DNA from: Nitrososphaerales archaeon
GTDB lineage: Archaea; Thermoproteota; Nitrososphaeria; Nitrososphaerales; Gagatemarchaeaceae
Length of the DNA stretch: 46,812 nucleotides
NCBI GenBank assembly: GCA_014874415.1
Contig: JACWAI010000075.1
Location: 1-46,812 of the forward strand
Direction: 5' to 3'
Shown here one piece after another: positions 1-8,064 of this stretch; position 1 is the stretch's first letter; every line of letters starts with the position of its first letter. A model generated the notes under the pieces. That model saw nothing but the letters and a program-made list of their open reading frames with translations, did not search any database and was not told the DNA's origin. Made by a program: the position numbers and the translations under genes.

Positions 1-445
1 GCAGTACATGGAGGAGGCTGATAAGCTGTGCGAAAGACTGTTCATCATAGACCAAGGGAAGATCGTCGCAAGCGGGACCCCCGAATCGCTGAAACGGGAG
101 GTCGGAGCAGACTCGATCACCATGACACTCGAAAACGGCGGGGCCGCCCCTGAGACGAAAGAAAAGGCGAAGCAGGTCCTGAAGGGGATGCAGGGGATAA
201 GCAGCATAATAGAATCGGACGGCGGACTGACAGTCTATGCGAAGAACGCGGGGACGATAATCGCGGACATAGTGAGGTCGTTCGACTCGAATGGGATCCG
301 CCTTTCGTCAGTGAACTTTGCGTCTCCGACCCTTGACGACGTCTTTCTGCAGCACACAGGCAGGAGGATCAGGACAGAGGACTTGAACACGAAAAAGACA
401 TCCTTCGCCCGATTTGGCGCAGCAAGGAGGCCGGTAAGACAATGA
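1..445 (+). CDS. ABC transporter ATP-binding protein, C-terminal part (5' truncated by window)
   Basis: The reading frame is already open at base 2, so the gene starts outside the window and only its last 147 codons are seen. The visible part begins just after the H-loop, in the QYMEEAD segment that follows the switch histidine in DrrA/NatA-type exporter ATPases, and continues into the accessory C-terminal domain (DUF4162-like) ending in the typical LDDVF motif. Walker A, signature and Walker B motifs must lie upstream and cannot be checked. It overlaps the permease gene by the tetranucleotide ATGA (442-445), so the two are translationally coupled and probably form one exporter of the drug/lipid (ABC-2) type. 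The substrate cannot be told. Confidence 0.88.
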   Translation, partial: QYMEEADKLCERLFIIDQGKIVASGTPESLKREVGADSITMTLENGGAAPETKEKAKQVLKGMQGISSIIESDGGLTVYAKNAGTIIADIVRSFDSNGIRLSSVNFASPTLDDVFLQHTGRRIRTEDLNTKKTSFARFGAARRPVRQ

Positions 446-1239
446 GCCTTGCATCAGACACTTGGTACCTGTTCGTCCGCGCACTGAAGAAGGTCCTTCG
501 CAACCCCATCCTGCTCTTCTTCTCGCTGCTCCAACCAATAATATTCCTTGTCCTCTTCACACAGCTCTTCACCAGGTTCTCTTCGGTCCCGGGCCTCTTC
601 CCGCCGGGCCTCACCTACCTGGAGTACGCGACGCCAGGAATCCTCCTGCAGAACGGGTTCAGCAGCGCCCTTCAGTCCGGGACATCCATAGTGGACGAGC
701 TCAACTCTGGGATGCTCGAGAAGATGCTGGTGACGCCAGTAAACCGCTCGGCGATCCTGCTAGGCAGGCTCCTCTCAGACGCTTTCAGGGTGGTCGTCCA
801 GTCTGTAATCATCCTTGTCCTGGCCTACTTCCTTGGCTTCAACGTGGCCGCAGGGGCGGGCGGAATAGCATCGATGCTGGTGGTGATAGCGTTCTTTGGG
901 CTCGCGTGGTCCGGAATTTCGCTGGCAATCGGGATGAGGACCCGAAGCGCCGAGACAGTCTTTGGCATAGGTGGGTTCCTTACGTTTCCTCTACTCTTCA
1001 TGAGCGACGCATTGGTTCCCACAAGCGCCATGCCTTCTTGGATTGCGACCGTCTCGCAGTTCAACCCAATCAGCTATGCGGTGGATGCTGTGAGGAGCGT
1101 ATCGGTACCTTCGAACGCTTTCTCGGTGCTTGGCCTTTCTCTCCCTGGCAACGTGCTGTCCGCCCTAGGGTACATCGCGGCGATAGCTGTGGTCACCCTC
1201 GGGGCAACTCTATACCTGTTCAGAAAAGTTGTGTCTTAG
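442..1239 (+). CDS. ABC-2 type transporter permease (DrrB-like)
   Basis: A 265-residue integral membrane protein with about six hydrophobic segments, beginning with an amphipathic N-terminus that carries the 'ALKKVLRNPILLFFSLLQP' segment typical of ABC-2 permeases. A conserved region near residues 85-105 (SGMLEKMLVTPVNRSAILLG) is the coupling-helix region of DrrB/NodJ-like permeases. Its start overlaps the stop of the preceding ATPase (ATGA), and it is followed without a gap by a second ATPase gene at 1240. It is probably the membrane half of an exporter together with the upstream ATPase. The substrate is unknown. Confidence 0.9.
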   Translation: MSLASDTWYLFVRALKKVLRNPILLFFSLLQPIIFLVLFTQLFTRFSSVPGLFPPGLTYLEYATPGILLQNGFSSALQSGTSIVDELNSGMLEKMLVTPVNRSAILLGRLLSDAFRVVVQSVIILVLAYFLGFNVAAGAGGIASMLVVIAFFGLAWSGISLAIGMRTRSAETVFGIGGFLTFPLLFMSDALVPTSAMPSWIATVSQFNPISYAVDAVRSVSVPSNAFSVLGLSLPGNVLSALGYIAAIAVVTLGATLYLFRKVVS

Positions 1240-2172
1240 ATGGCCCCATCACTAGAAGCGGTCAAAGTAGCCAAGAAGTTCGGCACCTTCACCGCTGTTT
1301 CCGACCTTAACCTGAAGATACAAGGGACGAAATGCGTCGGTTTCCTAGGTCCGAACGGTGCGGGGAAGACGACGACGATGAAGATGTTCACCGGGCTCAT
1401 CTCCGCGTCCAGCGGGAGCGCCCTGATCAACGGCGTTGACGTGGCCAAGGACAAGAAGGCCGCACTCGCGTCCTGCGCCACCCTCATCGAGACCCCTGAA
1501 ATCTACCCATCCCTCACACCCTACGAGGCAATGTCGATGCTCTGCGAAATCAGGGGGGTCCCTCGGGAGGAGCGGAACAAGAGGATAGACGACGCGCTCG
1601 GGAGGGTCAAGATGCAGGAATGGGAAAGGAAGAAGGTGGGGAGCTTTTCGAAGGGGATGAAGCAGAGGGTGAACGTAGCGTCCACCCTACTCAGCGACCC
1701 CGAGGTGATAATCCTTGATGAGCCCTCTACCGGTCTCGACCCGAGAGGGATGAGCGAGGTGAGGGACATCGTGAAGTCCCTTGGGAACAGGCTGGTATTC
1801 ATGAGTTCCCACCTCCTGGCCGAGGTGACCGAAGTCTGCCAAGAGGTGGCGATGATAGACCATGGAAAGCTCTTGGTCTATGACACCATCGAGAACATCA
1901 CTTCGAAGTTTGCAGGAGGCTCGGGAGAGGTGCAGGTTGCGTTCGCACGCCCCCTCGACGTCACGGCCGGGTCGGCCATCTCCAACATCGATGGAGTCAC
2001 TTCGTTCACGAGGAACGGCGACAGGCAGATCGTCCTGAAGTTCAACCCGGCTGTGGTGTCGCAGGAGATCCTGTTCCACAGGATCGCCGCCCTAAAGGTA
2101 GGGGCGCTGAGCTTCCACTCTACATCGGGGCTGGAGGACGCCTACCTGAGCCTGATCAAGGAGACGCTGTGA
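1240..2172 (+). CDS. ABC transporter ATP-binding protein
   Basis: A complete 310-residue ATPase of the CcmA/NatA exporter class. Walker A is GPNGAGKTT near residues 37-45, the signature is the slightly non-canonical FSKGMKQR near 131-138, Walker B with the catalytic glutamate is VIILDEPSTGLDP near 151-163, and the switch histidine sits in FMSSHLLAE. A roughly 100-residue C-terminal extension follows. The ATG comes directly after the stop of the first permease gene, and the stop is one base from the next permease start, so four genes form one transcription unit. The natural partner is the permease at 2174. The substrate is not predictable from sequence. Confidence 0.92.
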   Translation: MAPSLEAVKVAKKFGTFTAVSDLNLKIQGTKCVGFLGPNGAGKTTTMKMFTGLISASSGSALINGVDVAKDKKAALASCATLIETPEIYPSLTPYEAMSMLCEIRGVPREERNKRIDDALGRVKMQEWERKKVGSFSKGMKQRVNVASTLLSDPEVIILDEPSTGLDPRGMSEVRDIVKSLGNRLVFMSSHLLAEVTEVCQEVAMIDHGKLLVYDTIENITSKFAGGSGEVQVAFARPLDVTAGSAISNIDGVTSFTRNGDRQIVLKFNPAVVSQEILFHRIAALKVGALSFHSTSGLEDAYLSLIKETL

Positions 2173-2173
2173 G

Positions 2174-3022
2174 ATGAGCGAAGCATCCAGGGCCAGGGTA
2201 AGCTCCTTTGCCCAGATAGGGATAATCGCGAAGTACAACTTCCTCAACTACTTCAGGGCAAGGAGGTTCTATGTGATGCTCGCCATCATCCTGATCATAG
2301 GCGGCCTCGTCACGGGGCTGGTCGCCTACTTCGGGGTGGCGAGCTTCGGCGGATCGAGCGCTCTCGGGTTCTATGGGGCGGGATGGGGGAGCTTCGCGTC
2401 CTTCGTGATTATCCTGTCAGCGGTGTTCTTCGGCGGCGACGCCATCTCTGGAGAGTTCCAGAACAAGACCGGGTACTTTTTGGTCCCGAACCCCATCCGG
2501 AAGTCGGCCGTATACGTCGGGAAGTACATCGCCGCCCTTGCTGCTTCCTCTCTGATTTTGGGGATATTTGCTCTGATCATGATCGCAAACGGGCTCTACT
2601 ACTTCCCCGGATCGTTCCCGTGGCAATTCGCCCAGTCGATAATGTTCGCTTGGGTTTACCTCATCGCGGTGATGTCGCTGGCGTTCGCCTTCAGTTCGCT
2701 CTTCAAGAGTACCTCCATCTCCATACTCATGACCGTCATTCTCCTCCTGTTCGTCTTCAACATCGTCGACGAGGTCGTCTCCATAGTCGCCGGCATAGAG
2801 CCGTGGTACTCGATCGTGTACGGGGCGGGGATAGTTGGAGACATCCTCATGCCCACCTACCCGGCCCACAAGACGCCGCTGGGCGTGGGGCAAGGGCGGT
2901 TCGCCGGAATCTCTACGTTCAATCCCACGGTCCCCGAAGGGCTTGCCATCCTGTTGATCTATTTCGTCGTGATGGGGATAGTGGGTCTCTACCTCTTCGA
3001 GAAGAAAGAGTTCACTTCTTAG
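2174..3022 (+). CDS. ABC-2 type transporter permease (NatB/NosY-like)
   Basis: A 282-residue protein with about six transmembrane segments. After a cytosolic N-terminus the first helix covers roughly residues 34-57. The loop with DAISGEFQNKTGYFLVPNP (about residues 88-106) is the signature of NosY/YhaP/NatB-type ABC-2 permeases, in which the coupling region contacts the ATPase. The last helix ends in FEKKEFTS. The start lies one base after the stop of the cognate ATPase. The stop overlaps on TTAG with the stop of the antisense metallophosphoesterase remnant at 3019. It probably forms a full exporter with the preceding ATPase, perhaps with Na+ or peptide/lipid export function, which is only family-level inference. 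Confidence 0.9.
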   Translation: MSEASRARVSSFAQIGIIAKYNFLNYFRARRFYVMLAIILIIGGLVTGLVAYFGVASFGGSSALGFYGAGWGSFASFVIILSAVFFGGDAISGEFQNKTGYFLVPNPIRKSAVYVGKYIAALAASSLILGIFALIMIANGLYYFPGSFPWQFAQSIMFAWVYLIAVMSLAFAFSSLFKSTSISILMTVILLLFVFNIVDEVVSIVAGIEPWYSIVYGAGIVGDILMPTYPAHKTPLGVGQGRFAGISTFNPTVPEGLAILLIYFVVMGIVGLYLFEKKEFTS

Positions 3023-3290
3023 CCATTCGTGAGCAGGAAGTCGTGGAGCTTCTCTTCGGAGAGGTTTACCAGCGCCCCCCTGAGGATTCCGTCGGCATAT
3101 TCGCTCCCAGGGTTGATGCAGGTTGTCCGCCCTATCTTTGCGAACCCCTTCGACTTGTGGATGTGCCCGTGCAGCCCGAGCATGGGAGAGTTCTTCTCGA
3201 TCGATCTCCTTACAGCGCTGCTCCCGGCGTGGATGAACTTGATGCCATTTAATGATGGTTTGTCGTTGAATCGCCGACGCCAAAGGAGCG
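3019..3290 (-). pseudogene. Metallophosphoesterase C-terminal remnant
   Basis: Reading the minus strand from about 3290 to the TAA at 3019-3021 gives a C-terminal fragment of a calcineurin-like metallophosphoesterase: KFIHAGSSAVRRSIEK, then LGLHGHIHKSKG (the conserved GHIH metal-binding motif), then CINPGSEYADG and LRGALV. Family members need about 220-250 residues, with metal-binding D-x-H, GD-x-x-D and GNHE motifs at the N-terminus. Here the frame runs into the 3' end of the antisense CoxG-like gene, with no start codon and no N-terminal half. I infer a decayed gene whose 5' part was lost when the neighbouring gene arrived. The homologous tail clearly begins at about the residues encoded near 3250. 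Confidence 0.72.
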
Positions 3291-3310
3291 GGGATCCATG
3301 GCGGCAGTCA

Positions 3311-3757
3311 TCAGGACGAAGCTTCCACAGCTTTGGTGATGCCCGAGAATATCTCGGCCACTTTCTTCGCTGCGAACCCCTTCAGGAGGCTGGACCCGAT
3401 CCCAGCCATCACCCCGCCTACTTCAGCGTCCGCAGACCATGCCATGGTCGTTTGAGAATCCCCTGAAAGGTCGAACACGCTTGTGATCTTGAGCGTGCTG
3501 CCGCTTCCGGCCCCTTCTGCTACAAGTGTCGCTTTGGAGGGTGGTGCAGTCCTCTCCACCCTCAATTTCATCCTCATGGTCGTCGAAACGACCGCTATCC
3601 TCAATTTCATCCTAGCCTCCAGGCTAGAGCCGTCGATGACCCTGACGTCCTCGGAATCAGGGAGGCTCTTGGAAATGAAGTTGGGGTCTGTAAGGAGGGA
3701 GTAGACCTTCTCCCGGGGGGAGTGAATGGCGTTGGAACCATCTAGGTGGATGTTCAT
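3311..3757 (-). CDS. CoxG-like SRPBCC family protein
   Basis: A 148-residue START/SRPBCC-fold protein like CoxG (carbon monoxide dehydrogenase subunit G). The N-terminus MNIHLDGSNAIHSPREKVY leads into the helix-grip pattern, with LLTDPNFISKSLPDSEDV typical of CoxG, followed by alternating beta strands and a C-terminal helix (SSLLKGFAAKKVAEIF). CoxG proteins are often linked to molybdenum hydroxylases, or occur alone as lipid/ligand-binding proteins. No CO dehydrogenase genes are present here. It lies 31 bases downstream of the acyl-CoA dehydrogenase stop, so the two probably share a transcript. A role in binding a hydrophobic substrate is inference. Confidence 0.83.
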   Translation of the reverse strand: MNIHLDGSNAIHSPREKVYSLLTDPNFISKSLPDSEDVRVIDGSSLEARMKLRIAVVSTTMRMKLRVERTAPPSKATLVAEGAGSGSTLKITSVFDLSGDSQTTMAWSADAEVGGVMAGIGSSLLKGFAAKKVAEIFSGITKAVEASS

Positions 3758-3788
3758 TGACGTTCATCCTGCCCCGTGCGAGATAAAT

Positions 3789-5012
3789 TCACCGATAAGC
3801 CTCGAATTCCCTGCCCAGCACGCTCGAAGCTATCTTGAGTTCCATTATCTCGTCCGTTCCTTCGTAGATCCTCGCGACTCGCGCGTCCAGGAAGTGCTTG
3901 GCGACGGGGGACAGGATGGAATAGCCGAAGCCCCCGAAGCACTGGACGGCCCTGTCGGCCGACCCGAAGGCGCACCTGGAAGCCGTGTACTTCGCGACTG
4001 CAGAGAGCCTGTCTGACTCCGACCTCAGCGCCAGGTTCTTCAGGTCCTTCTCATATTCATCCTTCTTCAGCGCCGCCCTGTAGATCAGCCACCTGCACGC
4101 CTCCAGGCTCGATTCGATGTAGGCGACGTGCCTCTGTATCAGCTGATGCCGGGCTATCTCCTTGCCGTGCTGGACGCGCGTAGTGGCTCTTTCCTTGACC
4201 TGGTTCAGGCAGTCTTCCATGACCCCGACGCATCCCGACCCGATTCCGATTCTGCCGTTCAGCAGAGCGGAGTATGCAACGGCCAGTCCCTTGCCTTCTT
4301 GCCCAAGCATGTCCTCTGACTGGACGAACGCATCATCGAGGCTGACCATAGATGTGTCCGAGGTGAAGAGACCGATCTTCTCCTCTAGCCTCATGTCAAC
4401 CGAGAACCCCTTGTCCTTGGTGTCGAGGATGAAGGCTGTCGGGGTCCCTGGCCCTTCCTGGGGCCTGGCGAAGATGATCATCCTCGTCGCTATCGACCCG
4501 TTGGAGATCAGGTACTTGGAGCCGTTGAGTCTGTACCCTCCACCGTCCTTGACGTAGCTCGTCTTGAGGGACGCCGGGTCCGAGCCTGCCTCCGGCTCGG
4601 TGAGCCCGTAGGCGAAAATCGTGTCCCCCTTCGCGGCTGCCGGGAGGTATCTTGCCTTCTGCTCTTCGTTCCCCCAGTCCTGCACCGCGAGGCTTCCAAG
4701 GCACTGGTGAACGTCGGAGAAGGTGATGACGCCCATCCCGGTCTGTCCCATCCTCTCCAGGAAAAGCGCCTCGACAAGCTGGCGGGCACCGCGACCGCCA
4801 TATTCCTCCATTATTGGGACCCCCAGCAGGTTGTTTCGCTTTAGCACCCCCATTATCTCGGGGTTGTACTTGCGCTCCACATACTTCTCGAACTCGGAGA
4901 CTAGGAGCTCGCTGGCTGCGCGGTCAGCGTCCTCGAGTATAATGAGTTCTTCCTTCTTGAGCCCGACAAGCCTGGATACCTCGTCAACGGACGATTGGAA
5001 GAGCGGTTCCAC
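3789..5012 (-). CDS. Acyl-CoA dehydrogenase
   Basis: FAD-dependent acyl-CoA dehydrogenase that introduces the alpha-beta double bond into an acyl-CoA thioester. Visible motifs in order: FAYGLTEPEAGSDPASL (FAD/substrate loop), GSKYLISNGSIATRM, the quartet around RVQHGKEIARHQLIQ, CFGGFGYS, and the catalytic glutamate segment ARIYEGTDEIMELKIASSVLGR close to the C-terminus. I place the start at GTG 5012 (407 aa). ATG codons at 5039 and 5051 are in frame, but the only TATA-like box (5041-5049) overlaps them. The same box appears to serve the divergent gene at 5075. Without an adjacent ETF or CoA ligase, substrate chain length is undetermined. Confidence 0.93.
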   Translation of the reverse strand: MEPLFQSSVDEVSRLVGLKKEELIILEDADRAASELLVSEFEKYVERKYNPEIMGVLKRNNLLGVPIMEEYGGRGARQLVEALFLERMGQTGMGVITFSDVHQCLGSLAVQDWGNEEQKARYLPAAAKGDTIFAYGLTEPEAGSDPASLKTSYVKDGGGYRLNGSKYLISNGSIATRMIIFARPQEGPGTPTAFILDTKDKGFSVDMRLEEKIGLFTSDTSMVSLDDAFVQSEDMLGQEGKGLAVAYSALLNGRIGIGSGCVGVMEDCLNQVKERATTRVQHGKEIARHQLIQRHVAYIESSLEACRWLIYRAALKKDEYEKDLKNLALRSESDRLSAVAKYTASRCAFGSADRAVQCFGGFGYSILSPVAKHFLDARVARIYEGTDEIMELKIASSVLGREFEAYR

Positions 5013-5040
5013 GCCTAACCTGTGAGGTCGTGCCCCCATG

Positions 5041-5049
5041 CCTTTAACC
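5041..5049. promoter_or_regulatory. Shared bidirectional TATA box (acyl-CoA dehydrogenase / small zinc protein)
   Basis: The sequence cctttaacc reads as ggttaaagg on the other strand. Its centre is 29 nt from the ATG at 5075 (plus strand) and 34 nt from the GTG at 5012 (minus strand), which are the distances expected for archaeal TATA boxes of leaderless genes in both directions. This supports the start choices on both sides. Confidence 0.45.
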
Positions 5050-5074
5050 ATCTCGGACGTCGACTTCGGCGCGA

Positions 5075-5296
5075 GTGGATGGGAAGACTGGGATGAAGAC
5101 GAAGGTCTCGCCTATGTTCTTGACTTATTTCATGATGAAATGGGAGGAGGTAGTGCAGCACGAATCCGGCCAAAAGTGCACGCTCTGCGGCAAGCCGCTG
5201 ATGCAGACCGAGGTGGTGACGGACGAGAAAGGGATTGACTATGATGGGTTCGTCTGCCACGCGGACAAACAGGTAACCTGGGTGCGGAAGACCTAG
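5075..5296 (+). CDS. Small zinc-ribbon-like protein, unknown function
   Basis: A 73-residue protein with a C-x2-C pair (CTLCGKP, about residues 35-41) and a third cysteine followed by histidine (FVCHADK, about residues 60-66), giving a plausible C2-C-H zinc site. The core from MKWEEVVQHESG onward looks like a conserved small archaeal protein, but I cannot name a family. The start at ATG 5075 is supported by the TATA-like box at 5041-5049. Internal ATGs at 5093 and 5132-5135 are alternatives that keep the cysteine core. Its TAG stop overlaps the stop of the convergent MazG-like gene on CTAG (5293-5296). No function is proposed. Confidence 0.68.
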   Translation: MDGKTGMKTKVSPMFLTYFMMKWEEVVQHESGQKCTLCGKPLMQTEVVTDEKGIDYDGFVCHADKQVTWVRKT

Positions 5297-5619
5297 GGGC
5301 TCGGGCCCTTCTTTGACCTGAAGCCTTCGCCGTATTGGAACGGGCGCCCCATGTTCTTTGCCCACTTCCTTTCGAAGACCTGGTCGAGGTCGGCGTTGGG
5401 GTCGATGAGCCTTGAAGCGTCGAGGACGTAGAATATCACGTCGATGAGCTCCTCGATGGTCTCTTCAGTTGGTTTGCCCTTCTTCCAAGAGTCCCCAGCC
5501 TCACCCAGCTCGATGAACGCGAACAGGAGCTTGTTGGGGATATCGTCTGGCGTATTTCCAAAGCCCTTCGAGACCACGAGTTCCCCTACCTTCTTCTTGG
5601 ATTCCTGAAGCGACGGCAC
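5293..5619 (-). CDS. MazG-like nucleotide pyrophosphohydrolase domain protein
   Basis: An all-alpha NTP pyrophosphatase-like protein. The key pattern is IELGEAGDSWKKGK, then EETIEELIDVIFYVLDASR, then a downstream KWAKNMGRPFQYG, matching the E-x2-E ... E-x2-D metal-binding layout and the terminal K-x2-N-x2-R of MazG/dUTPase-like domains. These enzymes hydrolyse (d)NTPs to (d)NMP plus pyrophosphate, often as housecleaning. The open frame extends to 5784, but that part overlaps the endonuclease III coding end. GTG at 5619 gives a compact 108-residue domain and lies 23 nt after the nth stop, so an operon with the DNA repair gene is likely. Confidence 0.75.
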   Translation of the reverse strand: MPSLQESKKKVGELVVSKGFGNTPDDIPNKLLFAFIELGEAGDSWKKGKPTEETIEELIDVIFYVLDASRLIDPNADLDQVFERKWAKNMGRPFQYGEGFRSKKGPSP

Positions 5620-5642
5620 GAGCCGGGGCGTCCCGCCTGAGG

Positions 5643-6332
5643 CTAAGAAGCTTTTTCCCTCTGAGCCACTACAGTCCTGAAGTACACACAGTCCATCGCG
5701 AGGGAGCAGGAGTGGCATCGGGGGCCTATCGGCTTGCATGTCGTCTGTCCGAACCTCACGAACAGGTCGTTCAGCTCCAGCCAATAGCGTTTCGGGACCG
5801 ACTTCGTGAGCTCTGATTCAGTGTCCTCTGGTTTCTTCGTCTTCACAAGGCCGAGCCTGTTCGATATCCTGTGGACGTGAGTGTCGACCGGGATCGCGGG
5901 CTTGTTGAAGGCGTAAACGAGGACGCAGTTGGCCGTCTTCCTCCCGACCGACCTGATCTTCAGGAGGTCCTCTTCGTTGTCGGGAACCTGCCCCCCGAAT
6001 TCGCTGACGAGCTGACGAGACGCGATCATGATGTTCTTCGTCTTCATGTTGTAGAACCCCGCGGGATGTATCAGCCTGCGGACGACGGCAGGGTCCGCCT
6101 TTGCGAGCTGTGCTGGGGTACTGTACTTTGAAAACAGGTTTTCAGTCGCCTTGGTGGTGTTTTCATCCCTGGTGCGGTGGGAGAGTATCGTCCCGATCAG
6201 GATGCGGAAGGGGTCCCCGCCTTCGGAGTCCTTGAGCTGCGCAAGGGCAGTGGCCCGCTTGTCCTTGGACCCGTATACCATCCGGCGCATCTCCCTGAGG
6301 ATGGTCGAGATGGCTAGCTTTCTACGACCCAT
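5643..6332 (-). CDS. nth: Endonuclease III (DNA glycosylase/AP lyase)
   Basis: A 229-residue helix-hairpin-helix glycosylase that removes oxidised pyrimidines and cleaves the AP site. [18 protein letters not shown] matches the family's 'LLSAQTTD' region, [13 protein letters not shown] is the hairpin with the catalytic lysine, and [16 protein letters not shown] carries the catalytic aspartate. The C-terminus has the four cysteines of the [4Fe-4S] loop spaced C-x6-C-x2-C-x5-C. The ATG at 6332 is chosen because the family begins near it and because the longer frame would only extend further into the upstream gene. It overlaps the epimerase-like gene by 19 bases, so translation is probably coupled. 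Confidence 0.93.
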   Translation of the reverse strand: MGRRKLAISTILREMRRMVYGSKDKRATALAQLKDSEGGDPFRILIGTILSHRTRDENTTKATENLFSKYSTPAQLAKADPAVVRRLIHPAGFYNMKTKNIMIASRQLVSEFGGQVPDNEEDLLKIRSVGRKTANCVLVYAFNKPAIPVDTHVHRISNRLGLVKTKKPEDTESELTKSVPKRYWLELNDLFVRFGQTTCKPIGPRCHSCSLAMDCVYFRTVVAQREKAS

Positions 6333-7231
6333 GGTTCCTTCTTGTACCAGCTCGCGATTTCCTCGCAGGTCCTTCTTAGATCGTATTCGGGGGCGTAACC
6401 GAGCTCCTTCCAACTGGGCTGGACGTCTATCCTTGCAGAGGCTTTGAGCTGGGATGAGGTGTATTTCGGCAGGGTAGTGCCGGCAAGAAGCCCCTGCTTC
6501 CTTACTTCGACCTCCCTCCCAAGCGCCGATGCCACGCCACGGGCGATTTCCTCAGGGGTCGAATCGAAAGATTTCACCAGGTATGAGCTGCCAGTCGGAG
6601 ACTGTCCCGTCGCCGCTTTGTACAACGCCTGGGCGATGTCGCGGGGGTGCGAGAATGACATTGCCGCGGTCGATGGCAATACCACCCTCCTGTCTTCAAT
6701 CATCTGAAGGATGGGGACTGCCAGAGATCCATCCCTCGACCCTATGGCCTTCGCGGCTCTGATCACGGCTATCCTGGGGAGGGCTTTCCCCTTCGAGTAT
6801 TCCATCAACAGGCGCTCCGCCTCCGCCTTGGAGCTTTGGTACTCGTTCGAAGGCTTGAAGGAATCGCCTGGGAAGATCGACCTGGACCCGAAACCGTAGA
6901 CGTCGAGAGTGCTTAGGTGCACGAACGTCTTTACATCGGCCCCGGCTGCCGCGATCAGGTTCATGATGCCTTCCGTGTTGGTCTTCGTGAAATCGGCGCC
7001 ATCGTTTGGATTGGGGGAGGCAAGGCTGTAGATGGTGTCGACCCCCTCCATCGCCTCGTGCAGGCTTTCGCGATCAAGGATGTCCGCTTCTATCCCCTGC
7101 ACTCCGTTTGTGTCCATTATCTTCAGGTGTGAACCTTTCCTGAAGATGCCTTTGGATATCTCCCCCTGCTGGAAGAGGTACTCGACGAGATGTCCGCCGA
7201 CGAATCCCGTGGCCCCCACGAGGAGGTTCAA
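6314..7231 (-). CDS. NAD(P)-dependent epimerase/dehydratase (extended SDR)
   Basis: A 305-residue extended short-chain dehydrogenase/reductase. The N-terminus has the Rossmann motif [14 protein letters not shown] (residues 5-18). The middle contains a STLDVYGFG strand and the catalytic YQSSK motif near residues 130-134, with [11 protein letters not shown] supplying the serine/threonine. The C-terminal segment [21 protein letters not shown] is typical of sugar-nucleotide epimerases and of 3-beta-HSD/cinnamyl-reductase-like SDRs. Substrate is unknown. The start overlaps the stop of the preceding small gene by ATGA (7228-7231) and the 3' end overlaps nth, so it is the middle gene of an operon. 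Confidence 0.88.
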   Translation of the reverse strand: MNLLVGATGFVGGHLVEYLFQQGEISKGIFRKGSHLKIMDTNGVQGIEADILDRESLHEAMEGVDTIYSLASPNPNDGADFTKTNTEGIMNLIAAAGADVKTFVHLSTLDVYGFGSRSIFPGDSFKPSNEYQSSKAEAERLLMEYSKGKALPRIAVIRAAKAIGSRDGSLAVPILQMIEDRRVVLPSTAAMSFSHPRDIAQALYKAATGQSPTGSSYLVKSFDSTPEEIARGVASALGREVEVRKQGLLAGTTLPKYTSSQLKASARIDVQPSWKELGYAPEYDLRRTCEEIASWYKKEPWVVES

Positions 7232-7545
7232 GGCTGCGCCTCTCCCTCGCCGAGGTGGTGGTGATGGTGGTGCTCGTCTCTCCCGGGCCTGGCCTCGAAG
7301 TCCCCCCTGACCAGCCTCAGCTGTAGGTCTTCTTCGAAACCAGCGAAATCCCCCGTCAGCGACGCGATTTTCTCCTTGGCTGCCCTGGTGAACTGCGGGG
7401 AGAAGTTCTGCCCGCCGAAGCGACCATAGGCGACCCCCGAGAAGCGGACCTTCTTGCCATTCAATTCTACGAATCCTCGGATGAGGTTGGCAACCTCCCC
7501 TTCGCTGACATAGTCTATGACGACCTGATAGGGGGGGAGGCTCAT
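7228..7545 (-). CDS. Small protein with natural hexahistidine C-terminal tail, unknown function
   Basis: A 105-residue protein of unrecognised family. Residues 1-80 look like a small alpha/beta domain (YQVVIDYVSEGEVANLIRGF, then a short GKKVRFSGVAYG strand). The tail contains six consecutive histidines in [17 protein letters not shown]. Such tails in other proteins bind nickel, zinc or cobalt, so metal storage or delivery is possible but not shown. A TATA-like element (7572-7580, reverse) lies about 31 nt upstream of the ATG, so it probably heads the operon with the epimerase, nth and MazG-like genes. Its stop overlaps the epimerase start by ATGA. Confidence 0.75.
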   Translation of the reverse strand: MSLPPYQVVIDYVSEGEVANLIRGFVELNGKKVRFSGVAYGRFGGQNFSPQFTRAAKEKIASLTGDFAGFEEDLQLRLVRGDFEARPGRDEHHHHHHLGEGEAQP

Positions 7546-7631
7546 GACTTGGTCTGCCCCCGCCGGACCTTCTTAAATCCAGACTCCGCCCATTCAGCCC
7601 GCTGGCGCCGTTGACGAAAGTGCGGACATGC

Positions 7632-8060
7632 CTACATCTCGAAGTCTGGAGGGCGGTACCTCGCCTGGACCATCTCCTTGAGCGAGGTCACCAGAGCGAA
7701 GCTGGAGTTCACGATGTCAGTCTGGGTGATGATGCCCACTAGCTTTCCGCCGTCCATCACAGGGAGCTTCTTCACCCCGGCGTCCGTCATTGTCTTCGCG
7801 GCCACCTCGACTCGTTCCCCCGGGGGCACGGTGACTAGCTTCTTTCGAGCGATGGAGACGCTGGTTGCTGCAGGGTCCACCCCCCGGGCGACCAACCTGG
7901 ATATGTCCCCCTCCGTCACGATGCCGGTGGGCTTGTCCCCCTCGACTATGACCAGCGCCCCGATCTTCCACTTTGCCATGACCCTGGCCGCCTCAGAGAC
8001 GCTGGCATCAGCACCGGTCGTCCTGACGCGGCTTGTCATGACGTCCTTGACGTAGATCAC
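7632..8060 (-). CDS. CBS-domain pair protein
   Basis: A 142-residue stand-alone Bateman module: the first CBS domain (about residues 1-62) starts YVKDVMTSRVRTT and ends in GIVTEGDISRLVA. The second (about 65-125) ends VGIITQTDIVNSS. Each has the G-h-h-T-x-x-D-h motif of ligand-binding CBS domains, which usually sense AMP/ATP or SAM. The GTG start at 8060 is four bases after the stop of the universal stress protein gene, so the pair is co-transcribed and likely acts in energy or stress sensing. The ligand is unknown. Confidence 0.9.
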   Translation of the reverse strand: MIYVKDVMTSRVRTTGADASVSEAARVMAKWKIGALVIVEGDKPTGIVTEGDISRLVARGVDPAATSVSIARKKLVTVPPGERVEVAAKTMTDAGVKKLPVMDGGKLVGIITQTDIVNSSFALVTSLKEMVQARYRPPDFEM

Positions 8061-8064
8061 GATT

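Noticed and set aside
462-1310. Long plus-strand frame overlapping the first permease
   Set aside because: Arg/Pro-rich composition typical of a shadow frame. The permease frame has clear transmembrane helices and coupled starts.
2417-3283. 288-codon minus-strand frame opposite the second permease
   Set aside because: Composition is charged and low in hydrophobics, as expected antisense to a membrane protein. The real minus-strand signal (metallophosphoesterase tail) is in another frame and only from 3019 to about 3290.
5620-5784. N-terminal extension of the MazG-like frame
   Set aside because: It lies over the end of nth and has no family similarity. GTG 5619 gives the complete domain.
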